Shown here piece by piece: positions 8,652 through 17,067 of a stretch of 64,000 bases of DNA; the first letter of the stretch is position 1; each line of letters opens with the position of its first letter. Below the pieces are notes generated by a model. That model did no database searches. It saw only the letters and a program-made list of their open reading frames with translations, and had not been told where the DNA came from. A program made the position numbers and the translations under genes. Location: positions 224,622 to 288,621 of the forward strand of contig JARGPJ010000007.1 of assembly GCA_029212615.1 (NCBI GenBank), read 5' to 3'. Origin of the DNA: Verrucomicrobiales bacterium (GTDB lineage: Bacteria; Verrucomicrobiota; Verrucomicrobiia; Verrucomicrobiales; DEV007).

Positions 8652-10766
8652 ATGACAGTACCAATTGAACGTTCTTTCGGGGGCTTGACTGTCTTCGCCG
8701 TTGCCGTGGCGGCAGTCTGTATTTTCGTCCCGGGGGCAGGCGCCGCCCCCCATGTCGTCGGATATGAACGCTTTCATTCCGATGAAGCAACTGCAGAGGG
8801 CGGAGCAATCTTGTTCTCAGAGCTTGGTTGCGCGGCCTGTCATGGAGCTTCGGCTGCGGTGGTTCCCCGTCAGGGACCAAGGTTGATTGATTTATCTCAG
8901 CGCATTGAACGTGATTGGCTGATCGGATTTTTGAAAGATCCATCTTCGGCCCGGGAAGGATCTACGATGCCGCAAATGTTGCATGGCGTTTCCAATTCGG
9001 AAGTGGAAGCGGTTGTTGCCTATTTGGGGAGCCTTGGGAAGAAGACGAAGTTGAAGCCGGGCCGCCATGCCAATGCTGAGCGTGGGAGTGCGCTCTATCA
9101 CGAGAAGGGGTGCCTTGCGTGCCACGCACCGACCCCGGATTTCCGATCTCCTCATGGGGATGGCGAGTCCCTGACTCCGGCCCTGGCAATCGCGCACCCT
9201 GACTTTAGGGAAAAGACCAGTTTGGAGGCGCTGGCAGCATTTCTTTCAGACACTTCGACTTATCGACCGGATGGTCGAATGCCGCATTTTCAAATGGATG
9301 CGCAGGAAGCTTTCGATATCGCTGCTCACTTGATTGACTTTCAGGGGTCGGATCCCCGTGAATTGAAGGGAGTGGCGCAATGGCCTGATTCGGAGGCATC
9401 TCTGATCAAACAAGGGAAAGAAACAGTGACCCGTTTGAATTGTGCGGCTTGTCACGAGCTTCCCGGAATTGCATCTAATGAAATTGTTCCCTTGCCTGAA
9501 TCGCCAACGCTGGCGGGGGGGCATTGTCTATCAGAGGACGCGAGACCCGGTCTTCCGCGTTACGAGCTTACCGGGGGGCAGAGGGAATCTTTGAAGCTGT
9601 TTCTTTCTTCCGAGAGGTCGAAAGAGGATATTGATGGAAAGCTTACCCTGGCGGCAATGAACTGCTACGCCTGTCATGATCGTGAGGGTGTCGGTGGACC
9701 GTTACATGATACCGATCCGTTTTTTATCGGCGACGAAAGTCTCGGGGATTCGGGCCGGCTTCCACCTCCTCTCACAGGGATCGGCCATAAGCTTCAAGCC
9801 GACTCGATGAAGTTACTTTTTGAGGGAAGTGATGAGAGCCGGGTAAGACCTTACCTGAACACGCAGATGCCCTCCTACCCGGCTCATGCCGAAGCGCTGA
9901 CGCAGTGGCTCCAGGCGGTCGATGCGAAGCCTGAAGCTGAAGAGCTTGTGATACGTCCTGACGATATCGAGTCTGGAAGGAAATTACTCGGCATTCACGG
10001 AGGGACGAATTGCATTACCTGCCATCACTGGGGAGAGCAGCGCTCTCTGGGGATCCCGGCCTTAGACATCAGTAGTCTTGACGCACGAATTCGACCGTCC
10101 TGGTTCCGCGAGTATCTGCTGAACCCTGCTTCCTATCGGCCGGGAACCTTAATGCCTCCGCTTTGGCCGGGTGGCCAGTCAACGGTTCCCGATGTGCTTG
10201 AGGGTGATACGGAGCGTCAGATCGCATCAATCTGGGCATTCATTAAAGATGGTCAGGGCATTCCGGAAGGCTTTCCGGAACGGAGCGGTGGACAGTTTGA
10301 GCTGGTCCCGGAGGATCGACCGATCATTCAGCGCACCTTCTTTAAGGAAACGGGAACCAAAGCGATTCTGGTCGGGTTTCCTGGCCGTATTCATCTGGCC
10401 TTTGATGGCAGTTCGGGTCGGCCCTCACTTGTTTGGCGGGGGCGGTTTTTCGATGCTTATGATACGTGGTTTACCCGGGGTGCTCCGTTTGAGAAACCGC
10501 TGAGTGAGGAAGTGTACCCGTTTGATGAGGGGGGAACGGAATCACGGTTTCTTGGTTACCAAATTGATCAATCAGGAGCCCCGACTTTTCTTCTCGAAAG
10601 GAACGGAGGGAAAGTGACGGATAGTTATCGAGTGGAGGAGGGGGTGCTTATACGGACGCTGACCTGGGCTGAGGGCGGTGAGCCTGAAGTGGCACATCCG
10701 GCGGGAGCAGTGGTCGAGACGGCGCGTTCCGGCAGAACCCTGACACTGACTTATTCATGGAAATGA
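8652..10766 (+). CDS. exported multi-heme c-type cytochrome (five CxxCH motifs), PVC type
   Basis: From the ATG at 8652 the 704-residue protein opens with a signal peptide (about residues 1-31). It carries five heme c motifs: CAACH at 60-64, CLACH at 154-158, CAACH at 264-268, CYACH at 338-342 and CITCH at 454-458. Met-Pro words (MPQM, MPHF, MPSY, MPPLW) follow each and are candidate axial ligands. The C-terminal about 180 residues are a beta-rich domain seen after cytochromes in planctomycetes and verrucomicrobia. It probably moves electrons in the periplasm, perhaps from the propeller protein encoded next. An upstream ATG at 8616 would overlap the previous gene. Confidence 0.88.
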   Translation: MTVPIERSFGGLTVFAVAVAAVCIFVPGAGAAPHVVGYERFHSDEATAEGGAILFSELGCAACHGASAAVVPRQGPRLIDLSQRIERDWLIGFLKDPSSAREGSTMPQMLHGVSNSEVEAVVAYLGSLGKKTKLKPGRHANAERGSALYHEKGCLACHAPTPDFRSPHGDGESLTPALAIAHPDFREKTSLEALAAFLSDTSTYRPDGRMPHFQMDAQEAFDIAAHLIDFQGSDPRELKGVAQWPDSEASLIKQGKETVTRLNCAACHELPGIASNEIVPLPESPTLAGGHCLSEDARPGLPRYELTGGQRESLKLFLSSERSKEDIDGKLTLAAMNCYACHDREGVGGPLHDTDPFFIGDESLGDSGRLPPPLTGIGHKLQADSMKLLFEGSDESRVRPYLNTQMPSYPAHAEALTQWLQAVDAKPEAEELVIRPDDIESGRKLLGIHGGTNCITCHHWGEQRSLGIPALDISSLDARIRPSWFREYLLNPASYRPGTLMPPLWPGGQSTVPDVLEGDTERQIASIWAFIKDGQGIPEGFPERSGGQFELVPEDRPIIQRTFFKETGTKAILVGFPGRIHLAFDGSSGRPSLVWRGRFFDAYDTWFTRGAPFEKPLSEEVYPFDEGGTESRFLGYQIDQSGAPTFLLERNGGKVTDSYRVEEGVLIRTLTWAEGGEPEVAHPAGAVVETARSGRTLTLTYSWK

Positions 10767-12253
10767 GAATTCATCTTTTTGCGGCAGGCCTTGCGGGCTT
10801 TATGTTTTCGGTAGAGGCGGAAGAAGCCCCGCCTTCCTACGAAGTATTTGAGCTGATGACCGCCAGTTCGCCGAATGACTCCCGCTCCAAAGACTGGAGA
10901 CCGGGTGACGGGATCACTCTCGAAGTCAGCGGGATGGCCTGGATCGATGACGAACTCGCGATTTCGATCCGTAAGGGCGAGGTCTGGATCATCGGGAATC
11001 CGCTCTCAAAGAACCGTGAGGAGATTGCCTACCGTCTTTTTGCCTCGGGGCTTCATGAGCCGTTGGGCTTGCTGCGCGATGGAAATGACCTGCTTGTTTC
11101 GCAGCGCTCAGAGATCACGCGTTTGCAGGACAATGATGGTGACGGCGTCGCTGATGCCTATCTCACTGAGTGTGACGGGTGGAATGTCTCAGGGAATTAT
11201 CATGCCTATGCCTATGGCCCCGAGCGCGACGGGCAAGGCAACCTGTGGGTGACTCTTAATCTCGGCATGGGGCCATTGGCAAACAATGCGGTTGGCTGGC
11301 GGGGATGGGGAGGAACGATTGGAAGAGACAGGAAGTTTGTTCCGAAAGCCTTAGGGATGAGGTCACCCAGTGGACTCGGGGTGAATCTTGAAGGGGATAT
11401 GTTTTATTCCGATCAGCAGGGGACGTGGATTCCGGCAAGTCCCATTTACCATCTTCGTGAAGGTGTTTTCTATGGAAACCAGGAGTCGACTAAATCGTTG
11501 AATGATCCGGCGGCCCCGTTTCAGATGTCGGCGATTCCGAAGGGCGGCACTCCCTATGATGTCGCGTTGAGGAGCAGCAAAGAATTTGTCCCGCCGGCAG
11601 TTTGGTTGCCATACAACAAGATGGGACGCAGTACGACAGATATCGAGGTGATCGACGAAGGCGGGAAGTTTGGTCCCTTTGACGGGCAACTGCTGATCGG
11701 CGAGTTCACAAACTCGGCGGTCAACCGGGTATTCCTGGAGAAGGTCGACGGGGAATACCAGGGGGCATGCTTTCCCTTTATGGATGGCTTTCCGGCTGCC
11801 GTTGTTCGCTTGTCATTTGCTCCTGATGGATCGCTTTTTGTCGGGATGACAAATCGAGGATGGTCTTCGCTTGGTAACCGTTCCTATGGGCTCTCACGAG
11901 TTTCCTACACGGACGAGCTTCCGTTCTCGATCAGGGAGATGCGGGCGAGGCCCGATGGATTTGAACTGGTCTTTACTGAGCCGGTGGATGCTGCCTCCCT
12001 CGGAGATGCGTTTGAGATGAGCAGTTACACCTACCTGTATTCGTCTGCTTATGGAAGCGATGAAATTCGAACGAAATCTCATGAGATTACTGACGCGGAA
12101 CTGTCGAAAGACGGGCTTTCAGTGACGCTGCGGGTCGAAGGGCTCAGACCTCTCTATGTCCATGAGCTCAGTGCGAATGGGCTGAAATCGGTTAGGGGGC
12201 GTTCTCTCGATTCTCCCAAGGCCTACTACACGCTAAACAAGATCCCACGATGA
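10763..12253 (+). CDS. exported beta-propeller protein, PVC-type soluble dehydrogenase-like
   Basis: A signal peptide (MRIHLFAAGLAGFMFSVEA) is followed by a propeller domain with the words RLQDNDGDGVAD, GNLWVTLN and GPFDGQLLIGEF, and a beta-sandwich-like tail from about residue 385. This resembles the sorbosone/glucose dehydrogenase-like propellers of planctomycetes, often found with cytochromes. The cofactor (perhaps PQQ) is not proven. The DNDGDG loop is a calcium-site candidate. I chose the ATG at 10763, which overlaps the cytochrome stop as ATGA, like the next two junctions; an ATG at 10757 adds two residues. Confidence 0.8.
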   Translation: MRIHLFAAGLAGFMFSVEAEEAPPSYEVFELMTASSPNDSRSKDWRPGDGITLEVSGMAWIDDELAISIRKGEVWIIGNPLSKNREEIAYRLFASGLHEPLGLLRDGNDLLVSQRSEITRLQDNDGDGVADAYLTECDGWNVSGNYHAYAYGPERDGQGNLWVTLNLGMGPLANNAVGWRGWGGTIGRDRKFVPKALGMRSPSGLGVNLEGDMFYSDQQGTWIPASPIYHLREGVFYGNQESTKSLNDPAAPFQMSAIPKGGTPYDVALRSSKEFVPPAVWLPYNKMGRSTTDIEVIDEGGKFGPFDGQLLIGEFTNSAVNRVFLEKVDGEYQGACFPFMDGFPAAVVRLSFAPDGSLFVGMTNRGWSSLGNRSYGLSRVSYTDELPFSIREMRARPDGFELVFTEPVDAASLGDAFEMSSYTYLYSSAYGSDEIRTKSHEITDAELSKDGLSVTLRVEGLRPLYVHELSANGLKSVRGRSLDSPKAYYTLNKIPR

Positions 12254-14007
12254 AATTCCTGCTTCTGTTTTCTGCCTGTTTGTCAGGTGCGTTTGCGCTT
12301 GCGGATGAGCGGCCGAATCTGTTGTTCATCATGACTGATGACCAGGGTTACTGGGATACCGGTGCGACCGGGAATCCGCACATTGATACTCCGCATATCG
12401 ACAGTCTAGCTATTGAGGGAACGCAGTTTCGGCGCTATTACGCGGCTCCGGTGTGCGCGCCGACTCGCGCAGGTGTAATGACGGGGCGGTACTATTTGAG
12501 AACGGGGCTCTACAATACGCGCTTCGGAGGGGACTCGATGGGAACCGGTGAGACCACGATGGCGCAGCTCTTGAAGCAGGCCGGATACCGGACCGGTTTG
12601 TTTGGGAAATGGCATTTGGGGAAATATCCGGGCTATCAACCGCAGGAGCGCGGATTTGATGAGTTTTTCGGACACTATCATGGTCACATTGAGCGCTATG
12701 AGTTTCCGGATCAAGTCTATCACAATGGAACTGCGGTCGAGGCGAGAGGTTATGTCAGCGACTTGTTCGCAGACGCCTCAATCGATTTTATCGAAGCCAC
12801 TGCAACGGCGACTGATGATCCTTTTTTCTGTGCCCTGATGTTTAATGCGCCCCACTCCCCCTGGCTGTTGGACACCTCTCATTACGCTCAGCCGGAAGGC
12901 GATAAGATTCTGGAGAAGTATTTGAAGCGGGGGCTGCCGATTCGCGAAGCGCGGATTTACTCGCTGATCGAGCGGGTCGACGACAACGTCGGGAAAGTTC
13001 TCGCAAAGCTTGAGGACCTCGGTCTCGCGGAAAACACACTCGTGATTTTTACCAGTGACAACGGAGGCGTGAGTAAGTTCTGGAAGGGCGGGATGAACGG
13101 GAACAAGGCGGGTACTTACGAAGGGGGAGTGAGAGCGCCCTTTTTTGCCCGGTGGAAGGGGACAGTGCCGCCCGGTGGCGTGGTTGAGGGGCAGGTTTCC
13201 CATGTCGATCTACTGCCGACATTCTGCGAGTTGGCGGGAGCAGAGTTGCCAGCGGATCTCGTGCTCGACGGGAAGAGTCTTGTTCCGCTTCTGGAAGCGG
13301 GCGAGGGCGGGACTCATCATGAGTATGTTTATCACACCTGGGATCGTTACTTTCCGAATCCTGATCGACGTTGGGCCGTGAGCGATCAACGCTGGAAGCT
13401 GATGGCGCAATTTGGAAGCGATGCGACACCGAGTCCTTCAGGATGGCGCTTGTTTGATCTGGAGAGCGATCCGGGCGAAAAGAAGAATCTGATTCAGAAG
13501 GAGCCGGAAGTTGCAGAGCGGTTGCGTCGTGAGTTTGTGCGCTGGTTCGATGAGGTTACTGATGGAATCACCTACGCACCAATTCGCATACCTGTGGGGC
13601 ACCCCGGGGAAGATCCTGTCGAGATTGAGCCGAGTTGGGCAAGCTGGGAGGGGGATCACATTAACTACACCTTTGATGGCTATGACTGGGACACGATTGA
13701 TGGCTGGAAGGATCCCGGTGAAACGGCGACCTGGCGTCTCGATGTCGTCGAGGCGGGAACATACACGGTGAAGCTGAGCTACGGATGCCGGCCTCTTGAT
13801 GCGGGTGGACTGTTGCGGGTGTCGTCAGGTGATTCAATGATTGAGCATACCGTGCAGGCGACCACGACCGCTGAACAGTTCGGCTTGTTTGATGCTGGAA
13901 CGATCGAGTTGAACAAGGGCGAAGTAGGAATGACGGCAGAGGTCGTTTCAGCTCCCGGCCTTGAATTAATGCGACTGAATGGAATCCATCTGGAACGGGT
14001 GAAATGA
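12250..14007 (+). CDS. secreted arylsulfatase with C-terminal beta-sandwich domain
   Basis: The 585-residue protein has a signal peptide (MKFLLLFSACLSGAFALA), then the sulfatase fold with metal-binding TDDQG and the sulfatase signature CAPTRAG, in which Cys69 is the residue converted to formylglycine. GKWHLGK and FTSDNGG are also canonical. A C-terminal domain of about 130 residues (from about 450) looks like a carbohydrate-binding beta-sandwich common on arylsulfatases. The enzyme hydrolyses sulfate esters; the sugar is unknown. It begins in a 4-nt ATGA overlap with the propeller gene. Confidence 0.9.
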   Translation: MKFLLLFSACLSGAFALADERPNLLFIMTDDQGYWDTGATGNPHIDTPHIDSLAIEGTQFRRYYAAPVCAPTRAGVMTGRYYLRTGLYNTRFGGDSMGTGETTMAQLLKQAGYRTGLFGKWHLGKYPGYQPQERGFDEFFGHYHGHIERYEFPDQVYHNGTAVEARGYVSDLFADASIDFIEATATATDDPFFCALMFNAPHSPWLLDTSHYAQPEGDKILEKYLKRGLPIREARIYSLIERVDDNVGKVLAKLEDLGLAENTLVIFTSDNGGVSKFWKGGMNGNKAGTYEGGVRAPFFARWKGTVPPGGVVEGQVSHVDLLPTFCELAGAELPADLVLDGKSLVPLLEAGEGGTHHEYVYHTWDRYFPNPDRRWAVSDQRWKLMAQFGSDATPSPSGWRLFDLESDPGEKKNLIQKEPEVAERLRREFVRWFDEVTDGITYAPIRIPVGHPGEDPVEIEPSWASWEGDHINYTFDGYDWDTIDGWKDPGETATWRLDVVEAGTYTVKLSYGCRPLDAGGLLRVSSGDSMIEHTVQATTTAEQFGLFDAGTIELNKGEVGMTAEVVSAPGLELMRLNGIHLERVK

Positions 14008-15401
14008 AGAGAATTAATGTCGGAGTGGTGATTGCCTTGCTCAGCCTGTCGGGTGCTCTTCCGGCGGCTGATATAGCGCCGAATATTGTCTACATTATTT
14101 CGGATGATCAGACATGGTCAGACTTCGGGTTCATGGGGAATGACCGGGTTCACACGCCGAATCTGGACAAGCTTGCTTCGCAATCGGCAGCCTTTCCGAA
14201 TGGATATCTCACGACCAGTGTCTGTCGACCGTCGTTGGTGACTCTGATGACGGGGCTTTATTGTCACCAGCATCAGATTCACTTTAATCACGGGCCTCCG
14301 GGAAACTCTGCCTACAACCGGATGGATGATCCTGATCTGTATGTGGCGACGAGAGAGAAGGAGTTCGAGTTGATTGGCAAGGTCGACACACTGCCCCGCC
14401 TTCTCGTTGAGGAGGCGGGCTATCGAGTGCTGCAGACCGGAAAGTTCTGGGAGGGGCATTGGAGGAATGCCGGATTCACTGAAGGGATGACGACCTTTAC
14501 CGCTCCTCCGGCAACGCAGACCTATGGGGGGATTCGCACCTTAGCTTCCGGGGATTCAGTCGCTCATGGAAATGGTGATGCAGGGCTTCAGATAGGCCGG
14601 GAAACGATGAAGCCGATTGAAGACTTTATTTTGGATTGTGAGCGCAAAGCCGCTCCCTGGATGGTTTGGTATGCCCCCTACCTGCCCCATCAACCGCATG
14701 ACTCCCCGAAGAAATTTTACGACATGGCTGAGAGTATGCCGGGCGTGAAGCCTCACGAGATTCCCTATTTTGCTTCCATTGCTCAGTTCGATGAAACGGT
14801 CGGAGACTTGATCGATTTTGTTGAAGGTAATGCCAATGCAGAGAATACTATTTTTGTGTTTGTGTCAGACAATGGGTGGGCGCCGGGCGAAAAGCGAGAG
14901 AGAAGCCGACCTGAGGAGTTTGCGCATACGAAGACGAGTAAGCGCGCGCCATTCGATGAAGGAGTGAGATCGCCGATTCTATTCCGGTGGGATGGAGTCA
15001 TTCCTCCCGGGCGGCATGATGAACTGGTTAGCAGTATCGACATTGTTCCAACCCTGCTCAAGTTGGCCGGGGTTGAGGCAGACGCGTTTGAAACGATGCC
15101 GGGAATTGATTTAACCGGGGACCTGGACCGCGAGAGGGCTGTGTTCGGGGCGATTTTCCCGGGGGATGCTGAATCGATCGGGCATCCGGAGCGCGAAGTT
15201 GCCTATCGCTGGGTTCGCCAGGGGGATTACAAGCTTATCGTTCCCGTTGGTTCGAACGCGTGGGGCGGGTATTTGAAAAAGCCTGCGCTGTTCAATGTCG
15301 CGATCGATCCGCGGGAGAAAGAGGATTTGATTGAAAGCGGAGAGATGGAGGAAGTTCGCTCATCTCTTGAAGTACGTCTCGATCAGTGGTGGAGGCCTTG
15401 A
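14004..15401 (+). CDS. secreted sulfatase-family protein with atypical active-site signature
   Basis: The 465-residue product has a signal peptide (about residues 1-21) and the sulfatase fold with ISDDQTWSD, FVFVSDNG and DEGVRSP. In the signature the formylglycine position is Cys74 in CRPSL; the arginine normally at +4 (C-x-P-S-R) is leucine 78. FGly modification usually reads C-x-P-x-R, so maturation or activity may be altered, although several sulfatase-like PVC proteins have similar changes. It is translationally coupled to the preceding sulfatase (ATGA overlap) and is the last gene of the run. Confidence 0.85.
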   Translation: MKRINVGVVIALLSLSGALPAADIAPNIVYIISDDQTWSDFGFMGNDRVHTPNLDKLASQSAAFPNGYLTTSVCRPSLVTLMTGLYCHQHQIHFNHGPPGNSAYNRMDDPDLYVATREKEFELIGKVDTLPRLLVEEAGYRVLQTGKFWEGHWRNAGFTEGMTTFTAPPATQTYGGIRTLASGDSVAHGNGDAGLQIGRETMKPIEDFILDCERKAAPWMVWYAPYLPHQPHDSPKKFYDMAESMPGVKPHEIPYFASIAQFDETVGDLIDFVEGNANAENTIFVFVSDNGWAPGEKRERSRPEEFAHTKTSKRAPFDEGVRSPILFRWDGVIPPGRHDELVSSIDIVPTLLKLAGVEADAFETMPGIDLTGDLDRERAVFGAIFPGDAESIGHPEREVAYRWVRQGDYKLIVPVGSNAWGGYLKKPALFNVAIDPREKEDLIESGEMEEVRSSLEVRLDQWWRP

Positions 15402-15428
15402 TCTGAAATACTTTTTCAGCTGTTGAAT

Positions 15429-16577
15429 CTACGAATAGACGGCCTCTACCAAATCGAGCGATTTGCGGTTTGGAAGTACGCCGACTTCCATCTGATTCAT
15501 GACGTAGGCAAAGGAGATGCCGTTCTCTGGGTCGGCGAAGGCATGGCTGCCGCCTGCACCGGGTTGGCCGAAGGCCCGTGTCGAAGGGCCGAAGCGTTCT
15601 CTCAATTTTCCGCCTCCGGAATTGAGAGGATCTTTCATGAACCCGCAGGTGAAGGCAGTCGGGATCATGAATGTTTTATCTTCCCCATCGCTTTGAAGCG
15701 ATTGAGCGGCGGTGATGACTGTTTTTGGTAAAACGGTGACACCATCCTGAATGCCTCCCTGCGCGAGGACAGAGTAAAATTCACCAAGGGCGGAAGCGGT
15801 GCTGACTCCGCCGAGGGAGGGGATACCGGCTTGAAGATACTCAAGTTTGTTGATGTCACTGAGTGCCCGCATTCCGCCGGGAGAGCTGAAGGCGGTTTGG
15901 GTGATTGAATCCTTTTGGGCCAGTGCGCGAAAGAAGGGGAGTTCTTCTTCATTGGGTCGCTGTACGCCGGGCGGGATCATTGTAGCAAGACGGTCGAGAT
16001 GATCCGCTGTCAGGTCACCAAGATGGAAGTCGAGTCTCAGTGGCTTCGCGAGGCGCTTGTTCAGAAAGTGTGCGAGTGAGGTTCCCCCGGTAACGCGTCG
16101 CACGATTTCGTCGAGAAGAAAGCCGTAGGTTCTCGGGTGGTATCCATGTGCTTTGCCCGGTTCCCAGAAAGGTGTCTGAGTTTCCAGTTCACGGATCGTC
16201 GCGCGGTGACTCAGGATAGAAGCGCGTTTGTCAGGATCCATGCCGGGGAGGCCTGACTGATGGGAAAGCAGCCCGGCAAGTGTCAGCCGGCTCTCTGCGG
16301 CAGCGCGCAGCCCGGGCCATATCTTCGAGACTTTCTCATGAGGGGCGAGGTTGTTTTCATGGAGAGCGAGGAGTGTCGCAATCGCAGCAGGCCCTTTCGT
16401 TGCCGACCACACGGGTACCAGGGTGTCGGTATCCCAGGGGAGAGCCTGGTCTTTGTCTCTCCATCCGCGGGCGAGAGAAATGATTTCCTCACCATCTTTC
16501 CACACGGAGAGAGAGGCACCAATCTCCCCCCGTTCTTCGAAATTTCGGTGAAATCGTTCTTCGACGAGCGCCTTCAT
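15429..16577 (-). CDS. serine hydrolase, beta-lactamase class C / EstB type
   Basis: The class C beta-lactamase-like fold is shown by the SATK tetrad (WSATKGPAA; catalytic Ser and Lys) and by the partner stretch of the Tyr motif in YHPRTYGFLL. Such enzymes are esterases, D-aminopeptidases or beta-lactamases. There is no signal peptide, which favours a cytoplasmic esterase. I chose the ATG at 16577, one base after the stop of the TPR gene (TAG-A-ATG); an upstream start at 16604 would overlap that gene. It is convergent with the sulfatase gene. Confidence 0.82.
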   Translation of the reverse strand: MKALVEERFHRNFEERGEIGASLSVWKDGEEIISLARGWRDKDQALPWDTDTLVPVWSATKGPAAIATLLALHENNLAPHEKVSKIWPGLRAAAESRLTLAGLLSHQSGLPGMDPDKRASILSHRATIRELETQTPFWEPGKAHGYHPRTYGFLLDEIVRRVTGGTSLAHFLNKRLAKPLRLDFHLGDLTADHLDRLATMIPPGVQRPNEEELPFFRALAQKDSITQTAFSSPGGMRALSDINKLEYLQAGIPSLGGVSTASALGEFYSVLAQGGIQDGVTVLPKTVITAAQSLQSDGEDKTFMIPTAFTCGFMKDPLNSGGGKLRERFGPSTRAFGQPGAGGSHAFADPENGISFAYVMNQMEVGVLPNRKSLDLVEAVYS

Positions 16578-16578
16578 T

Positions 16579-17061
16579 CTATTTTCCCTTCCTGCGGACC
16601 TCATCGTGTAGCGGCTCGAGGTCCGGATCCTTCAAGGCGCGTGTACGGTTTCGAGGGTCGAGGCCGATGGATTGATTGAGCCAGGTTAGGGCCGCCTCAG
16701 TGCGTCCGAGAGCAAGTTCGTAGCAGGCGATGTTGTAGAAATAGCATTGTTCGTCGCGCAGCGTTTCGGGACCGGTCTGAAGATGGTCGATTGCCTCCTG
16801 GGTGCGTCCCATGGCGTGGAGGCAATAGGCCCCCTGAATGAATCCGGCGTGGTTCTCAGGGTAAATATCACATAGCACTTCGCTGAGGGCGAGACCATCG
16901 TCATACTCCTTTCGGTCCAGCATGATAATGATCCGCATTTCCTGCGCTTCGGGGCTGCCGCTTAACTCTGCGGGAAGGGCTTCGATTGCCTTCCATGCTT
17001 CATCGAACATCCCGAGGTCAATGTAGCCCCGTGTTTTTTCCAGCCAGGAGGGTTCGTCCAT
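16579..17061 (-). CDS. TPR-repeat protein
   Basis: The 160-residue protein is made of about four tetratricopeptide-type helical pairs (EAWKAIEALPAEL; GFIQGAYCLHAMGRTQEAIDHL; FYNIACYELALGRTEAALTWL; LNQSIGLDPRNR). There is no signal or membrane segment. It is likely a cytoplasmic protein-interaction scaffold. It starts 6 nt after argS and abuts the serine hydrolase, so it sits in the ptsN-argS operon. The partner is unknown. Confidence 0.8.
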   Translation of the reverse strand: MDEPSWLEKTRGYIDLGMFDEAWKAIEALPAELSGSPEAQEMRIIIMLDRKEYDDGLALSEVLCDIYPENHAGFIQGAYCLHAMGRTQEAIDHLQTGPETLRDEQCYFYNIACYELALGRTEAALTWLNQSIGLDPRNRTRALKDPDLEPLHDEVRRKGK

Positions 17062-17067
17062 AAGGTC

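Noticed and set aside
5896..15401. A classical polysaccharide utilisation locus (SusC/SusD)
   Set aside because: No SusC- or SusD-like gene is present; the run is described as an operon with sulfatases instead.
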